Part shown: in pieces, positions 26,310 to 33,420 of the stretch
Layout of the letters: each line of letters begins with the position of its first letter
Position numbering within the stretch: position 1 is the first letter of the stretch
Source of the DNA: Akkermansia muciniphila
GTDB lineage: Bacteria; Verrucomicrobiota; Verrucomicrobiia; Verrucomicrobiales; DEV007
DNA length: 43,130 bases
Assembly: GCA_945883495.1 (NCBI GenBank)
Contig: CAMCXS010000050.1
Location: 1 to 43,130 of the forward strand
Direction of reading: 5' to 3'
Translations under genes and position numbers: made by a program
The notes under the pieces: model-generated
What the model was told of the DNA's origin: nothing
What the model saw: the letters and a program-made list of their open reading frames with translations, nothing else
The model's database searches: none

Positions 26310-27683
26310 ATGGATATTCTGGTCGTTGATGATGAGCGCAATATTCGAGACGCCGTGGTGATGGCGCTCGAGGCGGACAATCACTATGCGGAGGCGGTGG
26401 GCGGAGGCCCAGCGGCATTGCAGAGGCTTGGGGAGGATCACTTTGACGTGGTTTTCCTGGATCTCCGCCTTGGCGAGCAGAGCGGCCTTGATGTCTTGGC
26501 GGATATCAAGAAGCGGCACCGGACCACGGAAGTTGTGGTGCTGACCGCCTACGGGACGGTGGCGACTGCGGTAAAAGCGATGCATCATGGCGCCTTCGAT
26601 TTTCTGGAGAAGCCGTTTACCCCAGACACCTTGAGAGGGCTGCTCGCGCGGGTGGAGAAGCATCGTCAGATGCAGAGTCGCATTGAGGAGCTTGAGGTCG
26701 AGGTGGCGGAGACGTCGGTTGAGCCGGTGCTGGAGTCTGGCGATCCATCAATGCGAGCGGTATATGATGTCTTGTTCCGCGCTGCCGAGACGCCGGCGTC
26801 GATTCTGATTCTGGGCGAGAGTGGAACCGGCAAGAGCGTGATTGCCAAAGCGGTTCATCAGAAGAGCCCGTTGCGCAATAAGCCTTTCGTGACGGTCAGT
26901 TGTCCGAGCCTTTCCCGAGAACTCTTGGAGAGTCAGTTGTTCGGGCATGTCAAGGGATCGTTCACTGGTGCCATTAAGGACCAATGGGGGAAGGTGCATG
27001 CGGCTCATGGGGGAACCCTGTTTCTTGACGAGATTGGGGAGCTTCCACTGGATATTCAACCGAAGCTGCTCAGGCTGCTGCAGGAGCGCGAATATGAACG
27101 GCTCGGAGAGACCAAGACGCGGCGAGCGGAGGTCAGAGTAATTGCCGCGACAAATCGTGATCTTCGACAGCTGGTGGAGGAGAAAACGTTTCGCGAAGAC
27201 TTGTATTACCGGCTTCATGTGATTGCGGTGGGGCTTCCTCCGTTGCGGGATCGACCTTCGGACTTGGTCGTGTTTGCGGAAGAGTATTTGCGATTCTTCG
27301 CCAAGCGCACGGGACGGAAGATCAGTGGGTTCAGCGAAGGAGCGAAACAGCGGCTTCGCTCTTATCCGTGGCCCGGAAACCTTCGTGAACTGCGCAATGC
27401 GATTGAGCGGGCAGTGATTTTATCGAGGGGCGAGCAGATCGCGGCGGAGGAACTGCCCGCGGACTCTCTAGGCCGCACCTATGCAACTTCTTGCGGGAAT
27501 GCCCCCGCGGTGGACTTCATCGAGCGTCCTGCGCTCGGCGCGGATGTCAGTTTGGAAGCGCTGGAAGAAGAACACTTGAAGCGAGTGTTGGAGCGTTGCA
27601 ATAGCATGGCGGAGGCGGCGCGAATCCTTGGGATCGATCAAGCGACGCTGTACCGGAAGCGGAAGAAGATGGGGTTAAGCTGA
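26310..27683 (+). CDS. NtrC/AlgB-class sigma54-dependent response regulator
   Basis: A 457-aa bacterial enhancer-binding protein. Receiver: DD at 7-8, phosphoacceptor Asp51 (FLDLRLGEQSG), TAYGT and Lys101 (EKPF). AAA+ domain: Walker A GESGTGKS (169-176), sigma54-contact loop GSFTGA (216-221; the family norm is GAFTGA), Walker B LFLDE (237-241), then a WPGNLRELRNAIERAV sensor II segment. A C-terminal Fis-type helix-turn-helix is at about 425-455 (MAEAARILGIDQATLYRKRKKMG). It should open sigma54 promoters when phosphorylated. The partner kinase starts 6 bp downstream. AlgB-KinB and NtrC-NtrB are the closest known layouts. The Ala-to-Ser change in the GAFTGA loop is unusual and could tune sigma54 contact. 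Targets may include its own neighbourhood. Confidence 0.93.
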   Translation: MDILVVDDERNIRDAVVMALEADNHYAEAVGGGPAALQRLGEDHFDVVFLDLRLGEQSGLDVLADIKKRHRTTEVVVLTAYGTVATAVKAMHHGAFDFLEKPFTPDTLRGLLARVEKHRQMQSRIEELEVEVAETSVEPVLESGDPSMRAVYDVLFRAAETPASILILGESGTGKSVIAKAVHQKSPLRNKPFVTVSCPSLSRELLESQLFGHVKGSFTGAIKDQWGKVHAAHGGTLFLDEIGELPLDIQPKLLRLLQEREYERLGETKTRRAEVRVIAATNRDLRQLVEEKTFREDLYYRLHVIAVGLPPLRDRPSDLVVFAEEYLRFFAKRTGRKISGFSEGAKQRLRSYPWPGNLRELRNAIERAVILSRGEQIAAEELPADSLGRTYATSCGNAPAVDFIERPALGADVSLEALEEEHLKRVLERCNSMAEAARILGIDQATLYRKRKKMGLS

Positions 27684-27689
27684 ACGAGC

Positions 27690-29501
27690 TTGAATATTCG
27701 AACCAGTATTCTGACGGGGCTGGGAGTGGTGATTGGGCTGATCGTAGCCGTGGGATTGAGTGGCGTCTTTGTCCTTCGGGAGCAGGCCTCTGGCAGCCGT
27801 GGCGCCGTGGTGGGCCGCTATTATGAGGCGGTGCGGGCGCTTTCCGGGATTCGCTATCATGTGGCGATGATCAATACGGCCTATCTTCCGGCGCTGGCTG
27901 GGCAACCCAATGCATCCGCGAGTCCCAGGACTTTTGAGGTAAGCCGAAGTGGTATCCTCAGTGGCCTTGCCGTTTTGAGGCGAGTGCCATTCAGTCTCGA
28001 GCAGAGCGGGGCGCTGGAACGAATCGAAGGCGGGACTTCGGAGTTGTTGGAGCTACATCAACTGGCGGTGCGGCCGACGATCAGCAACGAGGCAAGGCTG
28101 CTGTTGCATTCCCGGATTCTCAAGCTGACCGGGGACTTTGCGCAAAGTTCCGAGCATCTGCTGAGTTTGATCGATCAGAGTATGCGCGTGGAGTTGGCGC
28201 GGGAATCCGGCGAGTTATCAAGAGCGGTGTTGGTCTTGGTGTTGGTTCTGACGGCGGCGAGCGCTCTGGCGGCCTTTGTGGCGCAACGCCTGGATGCGGC
28301 GATCGTGAGTCCGATTGCGAGGCTTACGGCCGCGGCGCAAGACGTGAGGCATCATCGCTACAACCTGGTGATTCCCCAGAAGCGGACGGACGAGATTGGC
28401 GAATTGACGGTGTGCTTCAACGAGATGGCGGCGGAGATGCGGGAGCTGCTGCAGCCTCTGGATGAAAAGCGGCTGAGATCCAACCGGGAGAGCCGGGCGA
28501 TTTTGGCGACGTTCCCGCATCCGATCGTGATTTTGAACGGAGAGGGCGAGTTGTCCCAGGTGAACCCTAGGGCGGAGGAACTGATGGAGGCCTTGGGGAC
28601 GCCAGACCGGTTGCCGAGTAAAGTGCGCCGGTTGGTTCACCGGGTGCTGGAAGAAGGGGAAGACTATCAGCCGGAGGATCTCAGCGAAGCGATTGCGCTC
28701 CGGGATGACCGCAAGGAGTACTTCTTTCTGCCGGGCATCTTCCGGATTCAGGATGAGAACGAGCGGCCGGCTGGGTGGGCGGTTGTGTTGAACGATGTGA
28801 CGCGGTTCCGTTGGTTGGACACGTTGAAGACGGATCTCATCGCGACGGTGAGCCACGAAATCAAGACGCCGCTCACCAGTATCCGGATGGCGCTGCATCT
28901 GCTGGCGCATGAGAAGCTCGGGACTCTCAACGAGCGGCAGGAGAAGCTGGTGCTATCCTCCCGGGACGATTGTGAACGGCTTTTGCAGACGTTGGGCGAT
29001 CTGTTGCAGATCAGCCGCTGGGAAAGTGGAGCGCGGCAATTGCAGACCGAACCGGTGTCACCGAAATCCCTCGCGGGAGAAGCAGTCGACTTGGCGGGAC
29101 AGGTGGCGCCGACGAAGCGGATCACGATCCAGGTGGACGTGCCCGACGATCTTCCTCCGGTGCTGGCGGACCGGGCGCGCATCCGCCAGGTGTTCGACAA
29201 TCTTCTGTCCAACGCGATGCACTACAGCCCCGAGGGCGAAGTGCTCACGTTGCGGGCGCGCCCGAACGGACCTGAGGCGGTGCGATTCTCGGTGCTCGAC
29301 AAGGGGCGGGGCGTGCCTGAGGAGCACCAGGATCGCATTTTTGAGCGGTTCTACCGATTGGCGGACGATGGCAAAGAGGGCGTTGGCCTGGGTTTGTCGA
29401 TCTGCCGGGAGATTGTGCACGCGCACGGCGGGCAGATTGGGGTTTCGAGCCACGTGGGGGAGCCGACAGAGTTCTTTTTCAGCCTGCCGGTGGCTGCCTG
29501 A
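27690..29501 (+). CDS. KinB-like transmembrane sensor histidine kinase
   Basis: A 603-aa protein. Transmembrane helices lie at about residues 8-29 and 179-198, enclosing a roughly 150-residue periplasmic helical sensor. A HAMP linker (about 200-252), a PAS domain (about 265-375; FPHPIVILNGEGELSQVNPRAEELM), a HisKA domain with phosphoacceptor His389 (VSHEIKTPLTSIRMALHLL), and HATPase_c with N box (FDNLLSNAMHYS), DKGRGVP and GVGLGLSICREIV follow. This order is that of KinB, partner of the sigma54-family AlgB. It starts with TTG at 27690, 6 bp after the regulator stop; an alternative internal start would cut into the first helix, so TTG is accepted. The signal is unknown and envelope-related by position. 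Confidence 0.92.
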   Translation: MNIRTSILTGLGVVIGLIVAVGLSGVFVLREQASGSRGAVVGRYYEAVRALSGIRYHVAMINTAYLPALAGQPNASASPRTFEVSRSGILSGLAVLRRVPFSLEQSGALERIEGGTSELLELHQLAVRPTISNEARLLLHSRILKLTGDFAQSSEHLLSLIDQSMRVELARESGELSRAVLVLVLVLTAASALAAFVAQRLDAAIVSPIARLTAAAQDVRHHRYNLVIPQKRTDEIGELTVCFNEMAAEMRELLQPLDEKRLRSNRESRAILATFPHPIVILNGEGELSQVNPRAEELMEALGTPDRLPSKVRRLVHRVLEEGEDYQPEDLSEAIALRDDRKEYFFLPGIFRIQDENERPAGWAVVLNDVTRFRWLDTLKTDLIATVSHEIKTPLTSIRMALHLLAHEKLGTLNERQEKLVLSSRDDCERLLQTLGDLLQISRWESGARQLQTEPVSPKSLAGEAVDLAGQVAPTKRITIQVDVPDDLPPVLADRARIRQVFDNLLSNAMHYSPEGEVLTLRARPNGPEAVRFSVLDKGRGVPEEHQDRIFERFYRLADDGKEGVGLGLSICREIVHAHGGQIGVSSHVGEPTEFFFSLPVAA

Positions 29502-29540
29502 GGTTCCAAGTGAATTGACTCAGGGCCTCGGTGACGATTT

Positions 29541-29556
29541 TGGCACCAGACCTGCT
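29541..29556 (+). promoter_or_regulatory. Candidate sigma54 promoter just after the kinase gene
   Basis: TGGCACCAGACCTGCT matches 10 of 12 fixed sigma54 positions with correct spacing, in the short gap 40 bp after the kinase stop. Predicted start near 29567, followed by two hairpins, the second terminator-like. No ORF with a good start follows before the terminator. Confidence 0.38.
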
Positions 29557-29566
29557 TACTCAGCCA

Positions 29567-29682
29567 TCAGTCAGTCAGTCGGTGGCCGGTGCTTTGGGGG
29601 GCTCTTTGGTTCAATCACCGGTCCGTTCAGGTAAGTCGCCCCACGGCGCCGCGGTTTCGGCGCTCGTGGGGCGATTGATTTT
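29567..29682 (+). ncRNA. Candidate sigma54-dependent small RNA downstream of the two-component operon
   Basis: The predicted roughly 115-nt transcript runs from the sigma54-like promoter to a terminator. Hairpin 1 pairs CCGGTG (29586-29591) with CACCGG (29616-29621), extended by two pairs, and has a GGGGGG in its loop. Hairpin 2 is the terminator stem at 29636-29674. Position and promoter type recall CrcZ next to CbrAB in Pseudomonas, but the sequence is not a CrcZ homologue (no CA-motif repeats seen). Hypothesis only. Confidence 0.28.
29636..29682 (+). terminator. Strong terminator hairpin
   Basis: Left arm TCGCCCCACGGCGCCG (29636-29651), loop CGGTTT, right arm CGGCGCTCGTGGGGCGA (29658-29674) with a single bulged T, then TTGATTTT. 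About 16 base pairs. It ends either the kinase operon or the candidate small RNA, and insulates coaB. Confidence 0.75.
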
Positions 29683-29722
29683 GGCAGCTGACAAATCACC
29701 GTCCGTCGGGTAGAGACGCCTG

Positions 29723-30409
29723 ATGACTCCACCGGAGCCGCTTCACTTCCTCATCACGGCCGGGCCGACTCGCGAGCCGATCGATCCCGTTCGTTTCATC
29801 AGCAACCGTTCTTCGGGCAAGATGGGCTACGCGATCGCGGAAGCGGCGGCGCGCGCCGGGCACACGGTCGATTTGGTTTCCGGGCCGGTGACCATCGCGG
29901 CTCCGTCTCAGCCGGGCATTCGCTTGGTGGCCGTGGAAAGCACCCGGCAGATGTATGAAGCCGTGGCGGAGCGTTTGGGGGCCGCTGACGTGGCGATCAT
30001 GGCGGCGGCAGTGGCGGATTACCGGCCGGTGTCAGTGAGTCCTCAGAAGATCAAGAAGAGCAAGCAACAGGACTGGGTGCTCCATCTGGAAAAGACCGAG
30101 GACATTCTCGGGAGTGCGCGGGAGCCGTTGGGCTTTGGGGGGCTGCTCGTCGGATTCGCCGCCGAGACGGAGAACGTGGAGGCGCACGCCCGGGACAAGC
30201 TGGTGCGGAAGCGCTGCGACGTAATCGTCGCTAATGACGTGAGCCAGCCGGGGATTGGTTTTGATTCCGACACGAACGAGATTTGCCTGTATCACGCGGA
30301 TGGAAGCGCCGAGGCTTTGCCCCGAGGAGCGAAGTCCGCGCTTGCACGGGACCTAGTCCGCATTATCGAAGGGCTCGCCCGCGACCGGATGCGGGTGCCC
30401 GCTTCATGA
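29723..30409 (+). CDS. coaB: Phosphopantothenate-cysteine ligase (stand-alone CoaB)
   Basis: A 228-aa CoaB-type enzyme that joins 4'-phosphopantothenate and cysteine in coenzyme A synthesis. Diagnostic segments are ITAGPTREPIDPVRFISNRSSGKMGYAIAEAA, AAAVADYRP, KIKKSK and VANDVSQPGIGFDSDTNEI. In many bacteria CoaB is fused to the decarboxylase CoaC; here only the ligase is present, so CoaC is probably encoded elsewhere. The start ATG at 29723 fits the N-terminus. The stop overlaps the next ATG by four bases (ATGA). Confidence 0.93.
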   Translation: MTPPEPLHFLITAGPTREPIDPVRFISNRSSGKMGYAIAEAAARAGHTVDLVSGPVTIAAPSQPGIRLVAVESTRQMYEAVAERLGAADVAIMAAAVADYRPVSVSPQKIKKSKQQDWVLHLEKTEDILGSAREPLGFGGLLVGFAAETENVEAHARDKLVRKRCDVIVANDVSQPGIGFDSDTNEICLYHADGSAEALPRGAKSALARDLVRIIEGLARDRMRVPAS

Positions 30410-31155
30410 GTGCCTATTTAGAAACCGCTGTGACGGCGGCGCGCGCGGCTGGCGCGTTGCTGCGTGAGCATTACGAAGGCGACCTGCACGTCGATGAGAT
30501 GCTGGCGCACGACATCAAACTCCAGTTGGATGTGCGCAGTCAGGAATTGATCACCCAGATCATTCTAGAACGTCATCCGGGACACGCGATTCTCGGGGAA
30601 GAAGGCGTCGCGGGGGAGGCATCGAGCGCATTTCAGTGGATCGTGGATCCGATCGACGGGACGGTGAATTACTTTTTCGGGATTCCCCATTTCTGTGTGT
30701 CGATCGCGTTGCGCGAAGGAGAGGAGATTACCCATGGGGTGATTTATGATCCGATGCTTGATGAGCTTTTCACGGTGGGGCCGGATCAGCCGCCGGCCCG
30801 CAATGGCAGGCCGATCCGGGTCAGTAAGCGCGCGGCGTGGAACGAAGCCGTCATTACCGTGGGTTTTTCGAAGACGAACGAAGCGATCGACATCGGGTTG
30901 GAGCGCTACCGCCGGATCGCGCACCGCGTTCGCAAGACGCGGATGCTGGGGAGCGCGGCGCTTGGGATGGCCTACATCGCGTGCGGGCGGCTCGATGCCT
31001 ATTTCGAAGAAGCGGTGAGCTTGTGGGACATCGCCGCCGGGGAGTTGCTGATTCAGCGGGCGGGCGGAACCGTCTTGCGGTTGCCGAAACCAGGTTCCGA
31101 GAAGTTTGGGGTCATTTCTTCCAACGGCCTGCTTCCGGTGGAGGAGATGAACTGA
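30406..31155 (+). CDS. Inositol-monophosphatase family protein
   Basis: A 249-aa Mg-dependent phosphatase with the metal-binding set: Glu65-Glu66 (GEEG), Asp81 and Asp84 (WIVDPIDGTVNY), and the C-terminal WDIAAGELL Asp. The family acts on inositol phosphate, fructose-1,6-bisphosphate, 3'-phosphoadenosine-5'-phosphate or other small substrates; the sequence alone does not say which. The real start is the ATG at 30406, overlapping the coaB stop; a longer reading from 30283 lies inside coaB. ispF follows 9 bp later, so the three genes form an operon. CoaB/IspF context does not settle the substrate. Confidence 0.9.
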   Translation: MSAYLETAVTAARAAGALLREHYEGDLHVDEMLAHDIKLQLDVRSQELITQIILERHPGHAILGEEGVAGEASSAFQWIVDPIDGTVNYFFGIPHFCVSIALREGEEITHGVIYDPMLDELFTVGPDQPPARNGRPIRVSKRAAWNEAVITVGFSKTNEAIDIGLERYRRIAHRVRKTRMLGSAALGMAYIACGRLDAYFEEAVSLWDIAAGELLIQRAGGTVLRLPKPGSEKFGVISSNGLLPVEEMN

Positions 31156-31164
31156 GGTTCGGCC

Positions 31165-31638
31165 ATGGTTCGTTCCGGCATTGGCTATGACGTTCACCGC
31201 CTTGTTGAAGGGCGGGCGTTGGTGCTCGGCGGCGTCACCATCGAGCATGAAAAGGGGCTTCTTGGCCATTCCGATGCCGATGTCCTGTGTCACGCCATCG
31301 CAGACGCGGTGCTGGGAGCCTTGGGGGAGCCGGATATCGGCTATTGGTTTCCTCCGTCCGATGCGTCGATTGCGGGGATCAGCAGTTTGGAGATTCTCCG
31401 CAAGTGTGCGGAGATCGCCGCGGGGAAAGGGGCGGTGATCCACAACGTGGACGCCACTTTGATCGCCGAGCGGCCGAAGATCCGGCCTCACGTGGAGCAG
31501 ATGAAGGCGAACATCGCCGAAGCTCTGGGGCTCCGGCCCGATCAGGTCGGGGTCAAAGCGACGACAAACGAACGTTTGGGGTTCCCCGGGCGCGAGGAAG
31601 GCATGGCCGCGATGGCGGTGTGCGCGGCGGACGTTTGA
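31165..31638 (+). CDS. ispF: 2-C-methyl-D-erythritol 2,4-cyclodiphosphate synthase
   Basis: A 157-aa enzyme of the MEP isoprenoid pathway, cyclising CDP-ME 2-phosphate. The metal ligands Asp9 and His11 (GIGYDVHRL) and the His in LLGHSDADVL are present, as are LGALGEPDIGYWFPPSD and the C-terminal KATTNERLGFPGREEGMAAMAV. Length is standard. Last gene of coaB-IMPase-ispF, directly followed by the 42-bp repeat array. Confidence 0.96.
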   Translation: MVRSGIGYDVHRLVEGRALVLGGVTIEHEKGLLGHSDADVLCHAIADAVLGALGEPDIGYWFPPSDASIAGISSLEILRKCAEIAAGKGAVIHNVDATLIAERPKIRPHVEQMKANIAEALGLRPDQVGVKATTNERLGFPGREEGMAAMAVCAADV

Positions 31639-32077
31639 TCTGAAATCCGGGAAATCGCTACGAAGGAAGACACGGCGTGCGGAGCGGCCCGATTTTGAAA
31701 TCGAGGCACGCCAACAGTCGGCGAAGCGGCTCGATTTCGAATCGAGGCACGCCAACGGCCTGCGAAGCGGCTTGATTTTAAATCGAGGCACGCCGGCAGT
31801 CTGCGAACGCCGCTCGATTTTGAATCGAGGCACGCCGACGGTCTGCGACCGCCGCTCGATTTTGAATCGAGGCACGCCGATGGTCTGCGAACGCCGGTCG
31901 ATTTTGAATCGAGGCACGCCGACGGTCTGCGAACGCCGGTCGATTTTGAATCGAGGCATGCCGACGGTCTGCAAACGCCGTTCGATTCTAAATCCAGGCA
32001 CGTCAGCAGCCTGTGGATGCCGCTGGATTTCAAATCAACGCACGGCGAAGTCTCATACGCCCGGAAACACAGAAGCC
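31639..32077. other. Convergent intergenic region filled by the repeat array
   Basis: A 439-bp gap between convergent ispF (+) and hemB (-). It is almost entirely the 42-bp tandem array. Because 42 is a multiple of three, open frames run through it on both strands, but none has the start, codon pattern or partner of a gene. Confidence 0.6.
31690..32050. repeat. 42-bp tandem repeat array, about eight units
   Basis: Units start at 31690, 31732 (41 bp), 31773, 31815, 31857, 31899, 31941 and 31983, with a decayed ninth from 32025. Consensus start: CGATTTTGAATCGAGGCACG, then a CGC-rich half ending ACGCCGGT or similar. Each unit contains the hairpin TCGATT-TTG-AATCGA. The central units (31815-31982) are nearly identical, while the outer units drift, as expected from unequal crossing-over. 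It sits between the ends of ispF and hemB. Confidence 0.9.
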
Positions 32078-33049
32078 TCACGCCCCCAGACAAGGAGCGA
32101 TGTCCTTGGCGAAGTAGGTCAGAATCATATCGGCGCCCGCGCGGCGGATGCCGAGGAGTGATTCAAGCACCACGGAGCGCTCATCGAGCCAGCCGGCGGC
32201 GGCGGCGCTCTTGATCATGAGGTATTCCCCACTGACCTGGTAGGCGGCGATCGGCAAGGTGGAGCGATTCGCGATCAGGCTGATGATGTCCAGATACGGC
32301 CCGGCCGGTTTCACGAGGAGGATGTCCGCGCCCTCGGCCTCGTCGAGATCCGCTTCGCGCAAGGCTTCCCGCGCATTCGCCGGGTCCATCTGGTAGGTCT
32401 TTTTGTCGCCGGACTTGGGCGCGGAATCGAGCGCGCCACGGAAGGGGCCATAGTAGGCGCTGGCGTACTTCGCCGCGTAACTGAGGATGGAGACGCTGGT
32501 GAAATCCGCGTTGTCGAGCGCCTCGCGGATGGCGGCGACGCGTCCGTCCATCATGTCGCTGGGCGCGACGATGTCGGCTCCGGCACGGGCGTGGCAGAGG
32601 GCTTGGCGGCAGAGGACGCCGACGGTTTCGTCGTTGAGGATCCGGCCATCTGGCGCCACGAGGCCGTCGTGGCCATCGCTGTTGTAGGGATCCAAGGCAA
32701 TGTCGGTGATGACGGCGACCTCAGGGAACTCCCGCTTCAATCGTTGGATGGCGCGGGGCACCAGACCGGCATCATTCCATGCTTCCTCGGCTCCCTTGGT
32801 TTTCAATTCCGCGGGAATGGCGGGGAAGAGGACCACGGCTCCGATGCCGACGCGGTGGGCGCTTTCCACCTCGCGCATCAAGCCATCGAGGCTCCAACGA
32901 TGGCAGCCGGGCATGGAGGCGATGGGGACGTCCTCCACGCCGTCGTGGAGGAACAGTGGGTAAATCAAGTCGCCCGGGGAGAGGGAGGTCTCGCGGACGA
33001 GCTTGCGGACGGCTGAGGATTTGCGGTTGCGCCGCGGCCGGGATAGCAC
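32078..33049 (-). CDS. hemB: Porphobilinogen synthase (delta-aminolevulinate dehydratase)
   Basis: A 323-aa enzyme making porphobilinogen for haem and corrinoids. Two Schiff-base lysines are present (YAAKYASAYYGPFR and LVKPAGPYLDIIS). The active-site metal loop reads DIALDPYNSDGHDG; the cysteines of zinc-type enzymes are absent, so it belongs to the Asp-rich, magnesium/potassium-type group. Starts with GTG at 33049. Separated from the next minus-strand gene by 15 bp, so possibly cotranscribed. Ends 28 bp from the 42-bp repeat array. Confidence 0.96.
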   Translation of the reverse strand: MLSRPRRNRKSSAVRKLVRETSLSPGDLIYPLFLHDGVEDVPIASMPGCHRWSLDGLMREVESAHRVGIGAVVLFPAIPAELKTKGAEEAWNDAGLVPRAIQRLKREFPEVAVITDIALDPYNSDGHDGLVAPDGRILNDETVGVLCRQALCHARAGADIVAPSDMMDGRVAAIREALDNADFTSVSILSYAAKYASAYYGPFRGALDSAPKSGDKKTYQMDPANAREALREADLDEAEGADILLVKPAGPYLDIISLIANRSTLPIAAYQVSGEYLMIKSAAAAGWLDERSVVLESLLGIRRAGADMILTYFAKDIAPCLGA

Positions 33050-33064
33050 GGGGTGTCGGAGGGA

Positions 33065-33361
33065 TCAGTTCTTCTTGGCCTTGAGCTCTGCGACTTCTTT
33101 GCGGAGTGCTTCCAGCTCTTTCTTCATGGCTTCCATTTCCGTTTTCATCGCGGCGATGGCTTCTCCTTGGGCGGTGTAGTTCGCCTTCATTTCGGAAAGC
33201 TGCTTCGGCAGCGCGGACATGTCGATGTCCTTTACGTTCTCCTTCAGAGAGCTGAAGAGGTTGGAGATGCTGGAAGCCGGGGAGTCATCTTTCTTCTCCT
33301 CGGCGAACACAAGGGCGGGCGCGCACCCCAAGAGGGCGGCGGCCAATGCGAGTTGTTTCAT
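33065..33361 (-). CDS. Small secreted coiled-coil protein
   Basis: A 98-aa protein with a clear signal peptide (first 20 residues, cleavage near VFA-EEKK) and a C-terminal coiled coil from about residue 60 with heptads of Met/Leu (AAMKTEMEAMKKELEALRKEVAEL), ending KAKKN. No family is recognised. It is probably a periplasmic or envelope coiled coil. The frame extends upstream to 33694, but only the ATG at 33361 gives a signal peptide; the longer reading is antisense-like to glgP. Lies between glgP and hemB in the same direction. Confidence 0.72.
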   Translation of the reverse strand: MKQLALAAALLGCAPALVFAEEKKDDSPASSISNLFSSLKENVKDIDMSALPKQLSEMKANYTAQGEAIAAMKTEMEAMKKELEALRKEVAELKAKKN

Positions 33362-33392
33362 GGGGGTCGGGGTTTTTTGTGAATGTTGAAGG

Positions 33393-33416
33393 AGCGGAAT
33401 TCTTGGGAATTCCGCT
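33393..33416. repeat. Dispersed palindromic element, copy 1
   Basis: AGCGGAATTC-TTGG-GAATTCCGCT, a perfect 10-bp hairpin just after the glgP stop. The reverse complement reappears at 42854-42877, and a variant sits at 42811-42833. It may act as a REP-like or terminator element. Confidence 0.7.
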
Positions 33417-33420
33417 ACTC

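Noticed and set aside
29531-29713. 60-codon plus-strand frame after the kinase
   Set aside because: It crosses the strong terminator hairpin, has no ribosome site and no family likeness.
30565-32001. 478-codon minus-strand frame with 14-residue repeats (SQTVGVPRFKI-type) across the array and ispF/IMPase
   Set aside because: The 42-bp unit is a multiple of three, which keeps frames open; the rest is antisense to well-identified ispF and IMPase genes.
31690-32050. CRISPR array
   Set aside because: Units are contiguous with no unique spacers and no cas genes are present; it is an ordinary tandem repeat.
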